From the NCBI RefSeq assembly GCF_004343585.1, contig NZ_SLYW01000011.1, positions 1 through 64,000 on the forward strand: a DNA stretch of 64,000 bases, in the 5' to 3' direction. The stretch comes from Neorhizobium sp. JUb45 (GTDB lineage: Bacteria > Pseudomonadota > Alphaproteobacteria > Rhizobiales > Rhizobiaceae). How positions within the stretch are numbered: the first letter of the stretch is position 1; each line of letters begins with the position of its first letter. The notes below the pieces were generated by a model. That model saw only the letters and a list, made by a program, of their open reading frames with translations. It had not been told where the DNA came from and made no database searches. Positions 53,184 to 62,435 of this stretch are shown here, one piece after another. The translations under genes and the position numbers were made by a program.

Positions 53184-54095
53184 TTACCAGCTGAATTCGG
53201 CAGCGTTTTCCTTGGTAACCGGGCGAACGTCGATCGGCACTTCCTTCGGCACGACGCGGGCGCCCCACTTCTGGGCAAGTGCCATGGCAAGACCGACGCG
53301 CACCTGGTCGCGCGGGAACTGCGCCGTCGTCTGGATGAACGGCGTACCGTCGGCGATTGCCTTCACCGCTTCCGGCGCACCGTCGACAGACGTCAGTTTC
53401 ACATCGCGACCGGAGCCCTGGATTGCGGCGAGAGCGCCCATCGCGCCACCGTCGTTGACCGAGAAGATGCCCTTCAGGTTGGGGCGCGACTGCAGCATGT
53501 TTTCGACGACGCCGAGAGCGACGGAGCGGTCCTGCCGGCCGTTCTGGGTATCGACCAGCTTGATGCCCTTGAATTCGGCAAGCGCTTCCTTGCAACCTTC
53601 GACACGCTGCAGGATCGGAACGACGGGAATGCCATCGAGGATGGCGACTTCGCCTTCGCCGTTCAGGGCCTTGCCGAGCGCCTGGCACGACTGGTAACCG
53701 GCATCCTTGTTCTTGGAGCCGACAAACGTATCGACCGGGCCATTGGCATTGGCATCGACGGCAACGACGATGACATTCTGAGCCTTGGCGGCATTGACGG
53801 CAGCCTCGACACCGGCGGAATCCGTCGGGTTGAGAAGCAGGATATCGATCTTCTGCTGCAGCATGTCCTCGACGTCGGAGATCTGCTTGGCAACGTCATG
53901 GGCGGCATCGGTGACGACGACTTCGGCGCCGAGCGACTTGGCGGCCTCGTCGAGCGCTTCCTTCATCGACACGAAATAAGGGTTGTTCATTTCCTGAAAG
54001 GTCATGCCGATCTTGAGTTTCGCATCCTGCGCAAGCGCCGAACTTGCAGCAAGCGTGGCGACGGCAATCGACAGCATGGTCAGAGTCTTTTTCAT
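53184..54095 (-). CDS. Ribose-type sugar-binding protein (RbsB family)
   Basis: 303 residues from ATG 54095: signal peptide MKKTLTMLSIAVATLAASSA ending ALAQ, then KIGMTFQEMNNPYFVSMKEA, the type I periplasmic binding fold. LLLNPTDSAGVEAAV and DANANGPVDTFVGSKN line the sugar cleft. GGGAGGAATAC precedes the start. First gene of the pentitol operon, downstream of the AraC regulator. Confidence 0.92.
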   Translation of the reverse strand: MKKTLTMLSIAVATLAASSALAQDAKLKIGMTFQEMNNPYFVSMKEALDEAAKSLGAEVVVTDAAHDVAKQISDVEDMLQQKIDILLLNPTDSAGVEAAVNAAKAQNVIVVAVDANANGPVDTFVGSKNKDAGYQSCQALGKALNGEGEVAILDGIPVVPILQRVEGCKEALAEFKGIKLVDTQNGRQDRSVALGVVENMLQSRPNLKGIFSVNDGGAMGALAAIQGSGRDVKLTSVDGAPEAVKAIADGTPFIQTTAQFPRDQVRVGLAMALAQKWGARVVPKEVPIDVRPVTKENAAEFSW

Positions 54096-54203
54096 CCCAG
54101 TATTCCTCCCTTTGGACGACATCAGGCACAGCCCGGCCGTTTCCGGAAAGCACCACGCTTTCCGAATTGCATTTCCCCGAAACGGGGGATTCAGTTGACT
54201 GCT

Positions 54204-55088
54204 CTATTCCGCGGCTTTGAACGCTCCGTTGGCCGCAAAGGTCGCGCGGAATTGCGAGGGCGACATTCCCTTGGTCTTCTGGAAATGCCGGTTGAAATTC
54301 GAAAGATTGGAGAAGCCGATTTCGTAGCAGATCTCGGCAGTCTTCACTTCGGGCCGTGTCAGCAGCGCCAGGCAGGCGAGATCGATACGCAACTGGTTTC
54401 TGTAGCGGACCAGCGTCGTGCCCGTATGGCGCTTGAAGGCCCGCGAAAACGAGCTCGGACTATGGCCGACCATATCCGCCAGATCACGCTCATCGACCTC
54501 GTCGGTCAGATGTTCGCGCAGATGGGCGATGGCGCGGTTGATGCCGCTCTCGTTGATGTTGGACAGATCCAGTTCATAGCTGAGGCTTGCCAGCACCTCC
54601 GGCTCCGGCGCGGTCGCCAGCACGTCGAGGATTTCCCAAAACAGCGCCAGCCGCCTTATGCCCCGCGTTTCGATCAACCGCTCGATTATAGGACGCACTG
54701 TGTTGCTGGTCGCCTTGTCGAACAGCAGGCCACGATGGCTGCGCTCGAGAAGCGGAACCATAGCCTCCATTTCCACCATGCCGGCAATGCTGTCGTCTAT
54801 GAACTTCTGCGGAAACTGGATGACAAGCGAGCGGGCCGGCACAATCTCATCCGGCTCGATTTCGGAAATCCAATTCTGCGGCAAATTTGGGCCGGTGACG
54901 ATCAACTGGCCGGGTTCGAAGCGACCGATATGGTCGCCGATATAAAAGCGGCCGGAGGTCGCGACGACGAGGTGAATTTCATATTCAGGATGATAGTGCC
55001 AGCGAACCGTCCGAAAAGGATAGCCGTGCGTCCACGCGGCGAAGGATTCGCCTTTGCGGATATGGACGAGTTCCAGATCGGGTTGCAC
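54204..55088 (-). CDS. AraC family transcriptional regulator (cupin sensor)
   Basis: 294 residues from GTG 55088, chosen because AGGAGGAGA lies 4-7 bases upstream; an alternative start at 55112 lies within that site. N-terminal cupin (VRWHYHPEYEIHLVVATSGR), then two helix-turn-helix motifs (VDERDLADMVGHSPSSFSRA; VKTAEICYEIGFSNLSNFNR). It precedes the pentitol transporter on the same strand, with about 108 bp between, and probably activates it. Confidence 0.92.
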   Translation of the reverse strand: MQPDLELVHIRKGESFAAWTHGYPFRTVRWHYHPEYEIHLVVATSGRFYIGDHIGRFEPGQLIVTGPNLPQNWISEIEPDEIVPARSLVIQFPQKFIDDSIAGMVEMEAMVPLLERSHRGLLFDKATSNTVRPIIERLIETRGIRRLALFWEILDVLATAPEPEVLASLSYELDLSNINESGINRAIAHLREHLTDEVDERDLADMVGHSPSSFSRAFKRHTGTTLVRYRNQLRIDLACLALLTRPEVKTAEICYEIGFSNLSNFNRHFQKTKGMSPSQFRATFAANGAFKAAE

Positions 55089-55517
55089 AGCGTCTCCTCC
55101 TACCGAGCGCACACATTAGCGACCGAAATCTGCAAACCTCCGATTTTGCAAATTTGATCGTTGCCAGGATCATAAGCACTGAAACACCGGCATCTCTACA
55201 TCAGTGCGCAAATTAAGATGATACTTTTTTGACGCTCTCGCAGCTATCATTGCACATCTTTATCCGATGCTGCGGCGCACCCGTTGACGGGTCCGCGTGC
55301 CATGTGGCCAAACGAAATCGACGGTAGATCAGGTTAAAAAACGAGGGATTTCATCGCGAAGGTGGATGCGTCGGAACACGATCCGACGGCACGAGAAGCG
55401 CGTTGCGATGCGATAAATTGGGGGCAGTGCTGTCCTGCCGACAGTGTATGTCAAACATGCGCCGGCAGACGCGACAGCCCGCCGACTTCAATCGACAATC
55501 CGGTTCGATCAAACGAA
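55089..55517. other. Intergenic region, no supported gene
   Basis: 429 bp between two minus-strand units. It holds the AraC promoter region and the 3' end of the CUT1 operon. A short hairpin ACCCGT/ACGGGT (55279-55292) is the only structure noticed; nothing convincingly coding. Confidence 0.4.
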
Positions 55518-56588
55518 TTACAGAGCTATTCCAGTTTCCCGATCGAACACATGCACCTGTTCGGCAGCAATGCTTGCCTTGAACAGCGAACCATAACGCT
55601 GCGGATATTCTCCATCGACGATCGCGGTGACCGGCTGGCCGGCAAGGTCGAAGATCACGTGTGTCTGGGCGCCTGTCGGTTCGACAAGCAGGGTTTGGCC
55701 CGTCAGTGCCGTGCCGGTTTTTCCTGGAGCCAGATGTTCAGGCCGCAGGCCGATCTTGATCGACTGACCACGCTGCACCTTGCGATCCTGAGCAATGCGA
55801 ATTGCCGTGCCGTCCGACAGTCGTGCGGCGGCCTCCCCACCCTCGGCATCGATCGTGCCATCAAGCAGGTTCATGGCGGGCGAGCCGATGAAAGCTGCCA
55901 CGAAAAGATTGGCAGGGTTCTTGTAAAGGTCCATCGGCGTGCCCTGTTGCTCCACCCTTCCCTGATTGAGCACCACGATACGATCTGCCAGCGTCATCGC
56001 CTCGATCTGGTCGTGGGTGACGTAGATGGACGTGGTTTTGACCTTCTGGTGCAGGGTCTTGATCTCGGATCGCATCTGCACGCGCAGCTTGGCATCGAGG
56101 TTCGACAGCGGTTCGTCGAACAGGAAAACGGCGGGGTTACGAACGATCGCCCGTCCCATTGCCACGCGCTGGCGCTGGCCGCCGGAAAGCTGGGCGGGCT
56201 TGCGCTCCATCAGCGGCAAAAGATCGAGCATGCGGGCGGCTTCGTTGACCCGCTCGGCTATTTCAGCCTTGGCTGCGCCGGAGAGCCGCAGGTTGAAGCC
56301 CATGTTTTCGGCCACCGTCATATGCGGATAAAGCGCATAGGACTGGAACACCATGGCGATGTTGCGCTCGCGCGGCGTCAGGTCGTTGACGACGGCATTG
56401 TCGATGATGATGTCGCCACCGGAAATATCCTCCAGCCCGGCGATCATGCGCAAAAGGGTGGACTTGCCGCAGCCGGACGGGCCGACCAGCGCCACGAACT
56501 CCCCCTCCTCGATGGACAGCGAAACGCCGTGAATGACTTCGAGTGCACCAAAAGCCTTGCGGACCTCTGAAAGTTCTACGGATGCCAT
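55518..56588 (-). CDS. Sugar ABC transporter ATP-binding protein (UgpC/MalK family)
   Basis: 356 residues from ATG 56588. Walker A GPSGCGKST (36-44), signature LSGGQRQR, Walker B FLFDEPLSNLDAKLR, and MalK-type regulatory domain with IGLRPEHL near residue 285. Last gene of a CUT1 operon whose order is binding protein, two permeases, ATPase. Confidence 0.93.
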   Translation of the reverse strand: MASVELSEVRKAFGALEVIHGVSLSIEEGEFVALVGPSGCGKSTLLRMIAGLEDISGGDIIIDNAVVNDLTPRERNIAMVFQSYALYPHMTVAENMGFNLRLSGAAKAEIAERVNEAARMLDLLPLMERKPAQLSGGQRQRVAMGRAIVRNPAVFLFDEPLSNLDAKLRVQMRSEIKTLHQKVKTTSIYVTHDQIEAMTLADRIVVLNQGRVEQQGTPMDLYKNPANLFVAAFIGSPAMNLLDGTIDAEGGEAAARLSDGTAIRIAQDRKVQRGQSIKIGLRPEHLAPGKTGTALTGQTLLVEPTGAQTHVIFDLAGQPVTAIVDGEYPQRYGSLFKASIAAEQVHVFDRETGIAL

Positions 56589-56610
56589 GGTTGATCCTCC
56601 GGTCCGATGA

Positions 56611-57495
56611 TCAGGATTTGACGGCGCCGGCGGTGAGACCGGCGATAATGTGTTTCTGAGCCAGGAAAAACACGATGATGGTGGGCAGGATGGTGAGCGT
56701 GATGAAGGCCAGCACCAGCTGCCATTCGGTATTGAACTCGCCACGATAGATCATGATGCCGAGCGGCCAGGGGTAACGGCTCTCCGAATTGAGCATGATC
56801 AGCGGCAGGATGTAGCTGTTCCAGCTGCCGACGAAGGAAATGATGCCGACCGTGGCGATGATCGGCCGCGACAACGGCAGCGTCACATGCCAGAAAAACC
56901 GCATGTACCCGCAGCCATCGACGAAGGCGGCGTCGAAGAGTTCCGAGGGCAGGTTCCGAAAATAGTTGCGGAACAGCATGATGCTCATGCCTGTGCCGAA
57001 CGCCACCTGCGGCAGCACCACGCCCCAATAGGTATCGACCAGGCCGAGATCGCGGATGCGGATATAAAGCGGCAGGATGGCGGTTGCGGCCGGAAACATC
57101 AGGCCGATCAGAAAGTAGTTGAGCAGGTAATCCGAGCCGAAAAAGCGGATATGCGCAAAACAGAAGGCCGCCATGGCGCCAAAAGCCAGCGTCAGGAAAA
57201 CCGTCAGCAATGCGATCACCAGCGAATTACCCATCTGCAGCCAGTAACGCTGGCTGACGATGATATCGCCATAGTTCGACCACTGCCATTCCGTCGGCAG
57301 GCCGAAAGGATTGCCGCGCAGATCGCTGAGCGATTTGAAACCGCCGAGCGCGGTGCTGATCAGCGGCACCACCACAATGGCGGCGACGATGACGAGCGCG
57401 GCATACATGTAGATCTGTGTTGCGGTGCGCAGGCGCTGGCCGGAACCGGGCGCCGTTGCCGCATCGATGGGTGGGGATGTGGCGATATCAGTCAT
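56611..57495 (-). CDS. Sugar ABC transporter permease (MalG/CUT1 family)
   Basis: 294 residues from ATG 57495, overlapping the upstream permease by 8 bases. Six membrane segments; EAA-like loop ELFDAAFVDGCGYMRFFWHV. Inner-membrane partner of the MalF-type permease. Confidence 0.92.
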   Translation of the reverse strand: MTDIATSPPIDAATAPGSGQRLRTATQIYMYAALVIVAAIVVVPLISTALGGFKSLSDLRGNPFGLPTEWQWSNYGDIIVSQRYWLQMGNSLVIALLTVFLTLAFGAMAAFCFAHIRFFGSDYLLNYFLIGLMFPAATAILPLYIRIRDLGLVDTYWGVVLPQVAFGTGMSIMLFRNYFRNLPSELFDAAFVDGCGYMRFFWHVTLPLSRPIIATVGIISFVGSWNSYILPLIMLNSESRYPWPLGIMIYRGEFNTEWQLVLAFITLTILPTIIVFFLAQKHIIAGLTAGAVKS

Positions 57496-58447
57496 GGCGC
57501 ATGAATATCCGCTTGTAGCTGAAGGCGAGCGTGACGCAGATGACGAACAGCACGACGCCAACGGCGCTGCCGAAACCAACCTGCATGCGGGTCACCCCGA
57601 AATTGTAGAGGAAGGTCACCATGGTCTGCGTCGAGTTGGACGGGCCACCACCGGTGAGCGGCATGATCATGTCGAACAGTTGCAGCGAGCCGACGACCGC
57701 GAAGAAGACGGAGAGGCGTACGGTGGAGCCGAGCAGCGGCAAGGTGACCAGACGAAACTTCTGGAGACCGGTGGCGCCATCGATATCGGCGGCTTCCAGT
57801 ACGCTCTTGTCGATCGCCTGCAGACCGGCGATGAACAGCATCATGTGAAAACCGAAATATTTCCAGATGACGACGCCGAGGATGGCGTACATGGCGGTAT
57901 CGCGATCGGCCAGCCAATAGGGCGGCTCAGCGCCGAACAGATGCGCGATGCCGCCGACCAGACCGAAATCACCATCATAGACGAAACGCCAGATCATGCC
58001 GGCCGCGACATCGGCGAGCACGTAGGGCAGGAAAAAGATCAGACGGAAAAACAGGGCGCCATGGATGCGGCTGGAAATCATCGTCGCCAGCCACAAAGCC
58101 AGCGGGATCTGGATCAGGATCGATGCAACAACGATCATGCCATTGTTGATCAGTGCCTGGCTGAAGGCGCCGTTGCGGAAGATCAGCTGGTAATTGCGCC
58201 AGCCGACCCATTGCGACGGCAGGCCATAACCGTTCCAGTTATAGAACGAGTACCACGCTGCTTCGCCCATCGGCAGAATGACGAGGACCGTGAACAGCAT
58301 CAGCGCTGGCGGCAGGAATAACAACAGAACCGGCCATTTGCTGTGTTTCAGAGAACGCTTGCGGCGTTGCAAAGTCGCACGCGGCCCTGTCTTCCCATTT
58401 GCCGGGGCAAAACTCCTGCCGGGCATGGTTGTTTCGCTCATGCTCAT
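57488..58447 (-). CDS. Sugar ABC transporter permease (MalF/CUT1 family)
   Basis: 319 residues; ATG 58447 has AGGA six bases upstream, while 58453 and 58441 are other in-frame ATGs. Six membrane segments after a basic N-terminus (LQRRKRSLKHSKWP), and EAA loop VLEAADIDGATGLQKFRLVT. Preceded by a large hairpin that separates it from the binding-protein gene. Confidence 0.92.
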   Translation of the reverse strand: MSMSETTMPGRSFAPANGKTGPRATLQRRKRSLKHSKWPVLLLFLPPALMLFTVLVILPMGEAAWYSFYNWNGYGLPSQWVGWRNYQLIFRNGAFSQALINNGMIVVASILIQIPLALWLATMISSRIHGALFFRLIFFLPYVLADVAAGMIWRFVYDGDFGLVGGIAHLFGAEPPYWLADRDTAMYAILGVVIWKYFGFHMMLFIAGLQAIDKSVLEAADIDGATGLQKFRLVTLPLLGSTVRLSVFFAVVGSLQLFDMIMPLTGGGPSNSTQTMVTFLYNFGVTRMQVGFGSAVGVVLFVICVTLAFSYKRIFMRHD

Positions 58448-58495
58448 TCGCATTCCTCATCTCGCACGGACGGGGCGGTATGTCGGTAAAAGCAT

Positions 58496-58548
58496 CACCT
58501 GCGCTCCCGCTCCGGAGGTCAAAACCCCATGGAGCGGGAGCGCAGGTG
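58496..58548 (-). terminator. 18-bp perfect stem-loop behind the sugar-binding protein gene
   Basis: CACCTGCGCTCCCGCTCC (58496-58513) pairs with GGAGCGGGAGCGCAGGTG (58531-58548). It begins 6 bases after the binding-protein stop on the minus strand and is followed by ATGCTTTT. It should stabilise the upstream message or attenuate the permease genes. Confidence 0.75.
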
Positions 58549-58554
58549 CAATGC

Positions 58555-59850
58555 CTATTGGCGCTCGAGGGAATAGGCATCCTCGATCTGCTGGGCGGCA
58601 TCGGCAGGCTCCAGTCCGCCGGAGACGATCTCGACGCTGACATCGTTGACGACAGCACCGACATTCGGCCCGAGATCCTGATCGAGAAAGTTCTGGTGCC
58701 AGGTTTCCTTGGCAAGCGTTTCAGCGACCTCTTTGAGGAGCGGCTTGGCAATCGCCTCGCTTGCGCCCTTGGCCACCGGCATGATCTGCGTGTCCTTTGC
58801 CAGACGTTTCTGGACATCGACGCTTGCCATGTAACGCAGGAACTCTTCGGTTTCGGGTGGTGCGTTTTTCGTCACCGCCCAGCCATTGAGGCCACCGAAA
58901 CTGTCGGTGACGACACCGGGAGCGCCTTCAATGGTCGGGAACGGGAAGCGCCCGATATTGTCATCCGCCAATCCCTTGCGGCTGGTCGAGTTGGAGGCCT
59001 GCGTGGCCGGCGTATTTTCGAAGCTGAGGATGATCGCGGCACGGCCATCACCGAAGGCGGCAAGCGCATCATTCCACGTCGCACCGAGATAACCGTTCTG
59101 GAACGGCTGGAGCTTGCCGAGTTCAGCCAGATGCTGGCCGGCCTTGACGAAAGGTTCGGCGATGAAGCCGTCGTTTTCGCCCGCCTTGGCATCGGCAAAA
59201 CCCTTCTGACCGGCCTCGCGCATGGAAAGATAACTCCAGTAGAAATGCAGGGGCCATTTATCCAGGCCACCGCCTGCGATCGGCGTGACACCCGCATCCT
59301 TGAGGGTCTTCACCGCCGCCAGAAAATCATCCCAGGTGGCGATTTTTGACGCATCGACGCCTGCCTTCTTGAACATTTCCTTGTTGTAGTAGAACGACAC
59401 GAGGCCGCTCTTTGTCGGCGAAGCCCAGACCTTGCCATCAAAACTCAGGCCACTGACGGCGTTCGGATTGATGGAGGCGCGCCATTGACCGCCGTCGGCA
59501 TCCAGCGCCGCATCGATCGGGCGCAATGCACCGGTTTCCGACTGCGCCTTCAGCACGCCGCCGCCCCAGGTGTAAAAGAAGCTTGGCGCATCGTTCGACT
59601 GCAACAAGGTCGGCATCTTTGCCTTGAAGGCCTGGTTTTCCAGGAATTGCAGCTCGATCTTGACGCCCGGATGCTTTGCTTCAAACTCCTTGGCGATCTG
59701 GTTCCAAAGCTCGATATTGCCCGGCACCTGCTCGACATGCATCCAGCGGATGACGCTATCGGCAGCCGCAGGACTTGCGGCAAAGCTGAAGGCCGCGGCA
59801 AGGGCCGCAGCAGTCGTAAACATGCGTGAACGGAAAAATGTAATGGACAT
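58555..59850 (-). CDS. Extracellular sugar-binding protein (CUT1 family)
   Basis: 431 residues from ATG 59850, with GGGAGGAG upstream. Signal peptide ends SPAAADS; SVIRWMHVEQVPGNIELWNQ opens the MalE-like fold, with FYTWGGGVL, YYNKEMFKKAGV and TFDSFGGLNGWAV-like segments (here VVTDSFGGLNGWAV). Substrate unknown, probably an oligosaccharide or glycoside. Divergent from the ROK regulator. Confidence 0.92.
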   Translation of the reverse strand: MSITFFRSRMFTTAAALAAAFSFAASPAAADSVIRWMHVEQVPGNIELWNQIAKEFEAKHPGVKIELQFLENQAFKAKMPTLLQSNDAPSFFYTWGGGVLKAQSETGALRPIDAALDADGGQWRASINPNAVSGLSFDGKVWASPTKSGLVSFYYNKEMFKKAGVDASKIATWDDFLAAVKTLKDAGVTPIAGGGLDKWPLHFYWSYLSMREAGQKGFADAKAGENDGFIAEPFVKAGQHLAELGKLQPFQNGYLGATWNDALAAFGDGRAAIILSFENTPATQASNSTSRKGLADDNIGRFPFPTIEGAPGVVTDSFGGLNGWAVTKNAPPETEEFLRYMASVDVQKRLAKDTQIMPVAKGASEAIAKPLLKEVAETLAKETWHQNFLDQDLGPNVGAVVNDVSVEIVSGGLEPADAAQQIEDAYSLERQ

Positions 59851-59888
59851 CAAAGGCGCTCCTCCCAAAGCTCTTTTAATCCTCTATC

Positions 59889-60032
59889 CGAATTAAATAA
59901 TTGAGGAGCCAACCCTCCCTGTCAATAGGCATCGCTAAAATTCCGCGCAAATGCCGATTTTTGACGCAATTCACACTCACACCTCTTGCGTAACCGCCAA
60001 AATCAGCCCTACAAAGATGCGATTTAATTCGC
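59889..60032. promoter_or_regulatory. Candidate ROK operator pair in the divergent promoter region
   Basis: CGAATTAAAT occurs at 59889-59898 and again on the opposite strand at 60022-60031 inside GCGATTTAATTCGC (60019-60032), which is palindromic at 12 of 14 positions. One site lies near each start (59850 and 60055), fitting repression of both directions by the ROK protein. Confidence 0.5.
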
Positions 60033-60054
60033 TTGGCGTAATAATTCGGGCATA

Positions 60055-61275
60055 ATGCAAGGGCTGCGCGACAAGATGAAAACTGCCGACCCCGAACTGA
60101 TGCGAGCCATGAACCGCCTGAGCGTTCTGGATGCGATCCGCAGACACGGACCGATTTCTCGCGTGGAAATTTCCGAGCGGACAGAGCTTTCCACCACCAC
60201 CGTATCCGCCATTACCGGATCCCTGCTGGATGACGGCCTGATCCTGACCCGGCATGAAGGCGATATCCGCAATGCCGCGGCGCGCGGGCGGCCAAGGGTC
60301 ATGCTGGAACTCAACCCGGCTGCGGCGCGTGTGGTGGGCGCCAAGATTACCGCAAGCCGCATGGTGTTCGTCGTCACCGATTTTCGCGGCGACGTTCTAT
60401 CCGCCCTGACATTACCGATCCGGATCGACCGTCAGCCGATCTCGGTGATTGCCGACCTCGTGGAGGATGGCGTGCGACGCTGTGTCGTTGACGCCGAACT
60501 CTCGCTCAAGGATGTGCATAGCGTCTGCCTCGGCTTGCCGGGCGTGATCGAGCATCGCACCGGCCATATCCGTTCAAGCCCGATCCTGAAGGATGCGGAC
60601 GTCGATTTCGCCGCGGAAATGTCCGCACGCCTGGGCACACCGACCATCATTGAAAGCGACGCCACCGCCATTACGCTGGCGCACCATTGGTTCGGCAAGG
60701 CGCGCGACCTTGAAGACATGGTGCTGATTTCGCTTGAACAGACGCTGGGCCTCGGCGTTTTGCATGAAGGCCGCTTGTTTCGCGGCGCCGGCGGCCTCAG
60801 CCATAATCTCGGCGACCTCGTGCTCGGCATGGGGCGGGACGGCGTTGTCCGGTTATCGTCGCAGGCCGGGGAAAACGCCATTCTGGCCGATCAGCAAGGT
60901 GACGGCGCCTTTGCGGAGGCAGTCAAGCTCGGGCGCGGCATGGCGCATGCACAGGCGCTCATCAGGTCGGACGACACCCTTCTGATTGCTGCGGCAATCA
61001 GAGCCGGCGAAGCGATCGGGTTCAGCATCGCCAACATCGTGACCCTGTTTGCGCCGCCGCGGGTCATCATTGTCGGCACGTCTCTGGCACTCGGCGAACC
61101 CTTTCTGAAAAGCCTGGGCGATGCCTATGCGCTCGCCATTCCGCCATCGCTGAAGGGAGTGAGCGAACTGGTTTTCGACGATTCGAACGACGAGTTCTGG
61201 GCACGCGGAGCAGCAGCCGTCGCGCTTTACGAGCTCTATGAATCACCATGGAGCACCACCGGACCAGCGCGCTGA
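60055..61275 (+). CDS. ROK family transcriptional regulator
   Basis: 406 residues: N-terminal winged helix (VLDAIRRHGPISRVEISERT, STTTVSAITGSLLDDGLI) and a sugar-kinase-like ROK domain from about 80 (VVGAKITASRMVFVVTDF). The typical zinc-binding GHxxxxxxGxxCxCGxxGC motif is not present; GGLSHNLGDLVLGMG stands at that place, so zinc may be absent. Likely repressor of the divergent CUT1 operon and of the genes behind it. Confidence 0.9.
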   Translation: MQGLRDKMKTADPELMRAMNRLSVLDAIRRHGPISRVEISERTELSTTTVSAITGSLLDDGLILTRHEGDIRNAAARGRPRVMLELNPAAARVVGAKITASRMVFVVTDFRGDVLSALTLPIRIDRQPISVIADLVEDGVRRCVVDAELSLKDVHSVCLGLPGVIEHRTGHIRSSPILKDADVDFAAEMSARLGTPTIIESDATAITLAHHWFGKARDLEDMVLISLEQTLGLGVLHEGRLFRGAGGLSHNLGDLVLGMGRDGVVRLSSQAGENAILADQQGDGAFAEAVKLGRGMAHAQALIRSDDTLLIAAAIRAGEAIGFSIANIVTLFAPPRVIIVGTSLALGEPFLKSLGDAYALAIPPSLKGVSELVFDDSNDEFWARGAAAVALYELYESPWSTTGPAR

Positions 61276-61311
61276 ACGTGCGCACAACCACACGCCATCG
61301 GGAGGAGAATG

Positions 61312-62415
61312 ATGGAAAAAGTTGGTATCGGCATCATCGGATGCGGCAATATTTCGAGCGCTTACCTGAAAGCGATGACCGGCGATTTTCCGATCCTCGA
61401 CATTCGCGGGCTGGCCGACCTCAATCGGGAGATCGCCAAGGCAAAGGCGGCTGAGTTCAATCTTCCGGTCAAGACCATAGATGAACTTCTTGCCGACCCG
61501 AAAGTGGAGATCATCGTCAACCTCACGGTGCCCAAGGCGCATGTGACCGTTGCGCTGCAGGCGCTGGATGCCGGCAAACACACCTATTCGGAAAAGCCGC
61601 TGGGCATCAACTTTGCCGAAGGCAAAAAGCTGGCCGAGGCAGCAAGAGCCAAGAGGTTGCGCATCGGCGCTGCACCCGACACCTTTCTCGGCGGCGGCCA
61701 CCAGACGGCGCGCGGCCTCATCGATCAGGGCGTCATCGGCATTCCGGTCGGCGGCACGGCCACATTCATGTGCCCCGGCCATGAACGCTGGCACCCCAAT
61801 CCCGGCTTCTATTACGAAGTCGGCGGCGGGCCGATGCTCGATATGGGGCCCTATTACATCACCGACCTCGTCAACCTGCTCGGCCCGGTCTCGAAAGTCG
61901 CGGGTTTTGCCACGACGCCACGATCGGAGCGCATCATCACCAGCGAACCGCGCAATGGCGAGCGCATTCCGGTGCAGGTGCCGACCCATGTGGCGGGCGT
62001 CATGGCTTTTGCCAATGGCGCCGTCGTGCAGATCGGCATGAGTTTCGATATCGCCGGCCACAAGCATGTGCCGCTGGAAGTGTATGGCACAGAGGGCACG
62101 CTGATCGTTCCCGACCCCAATCACTTTGGCGGCTCTGTGTCGTACCTCAAGAAGGGCGGACAGTTCGATGAACAGCCTCTGTCGCAACCCTATGCGGACG
62201 GCAATTTCCGCTCGATCGGCGTCGCCGACCTGGCATACGCGATCCGCAACAACCGGCCGCACCGGGCCAATGGTGATCTGGCACTGCATGTGCTGGAGGT
62301 GATGGAGGCGTTCCACACGGCATCGGAAGAGGGCCGCACGATCGAGATCAACATCGCGACGGAGCGGCCTGCCCCACTGTCGGCATCGCTGATCGACGGC
62401 AAACTGGCGAAATAA
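61312..62415 (+). CDS. Gfo/Idh/MocA family oxidoreductase (ThuB-like)
   Basis: 367 residues; ATG 61312 is six bases after GGAGG, whereas ATG 61309 is too close. Rossmann motif VGIGIIGCGNIS at 4-15, the EKPLG strand near 98 (SEKPLGIN), and a C-terminal GFO_IDH_MocA domain with GGGPMLDMGPYYITDLVNLL. Such enzymes oxidise or epimerise sugars with NAD(P), and ThuB-type members act with ThuA on 3-keto-disaccharides. Confidence 0.9.
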   Translation: MEKVGIGIIGCGNISSAYLKAMTGDFPILDIRGLADLNREIAKAKAAEFNLPVKTIDELLADPKVEIIVNLTVPKAHVTVALQALDAGKHTYSEKPLGINFAEGKKLAEAARAKRLRIGAAPDTFLGGGHQTARGLIDQGVIGIPVGGTATFMCPGHERWHPNPGFYYEVGGGPMLDMGPYYITDLVNLLGPVSKVAGFATTPRSERIITSEPRNGERIPVQVPTHVAGVMAFANGAVVQIGMSFDIAGHKHVPLEVYGTEGTLIVPDPNHFGGSVSYLKKGGQFDEQPLSQPYADGNFRSIGVADLAYAIRNNRPHRANGDLALHVLEVMEAFHTASEEGRTIEINIATERPAPLSASLIDGKLAK

Positions 62416-62435
62416 TTTCAGGAGGAGATGAAATC

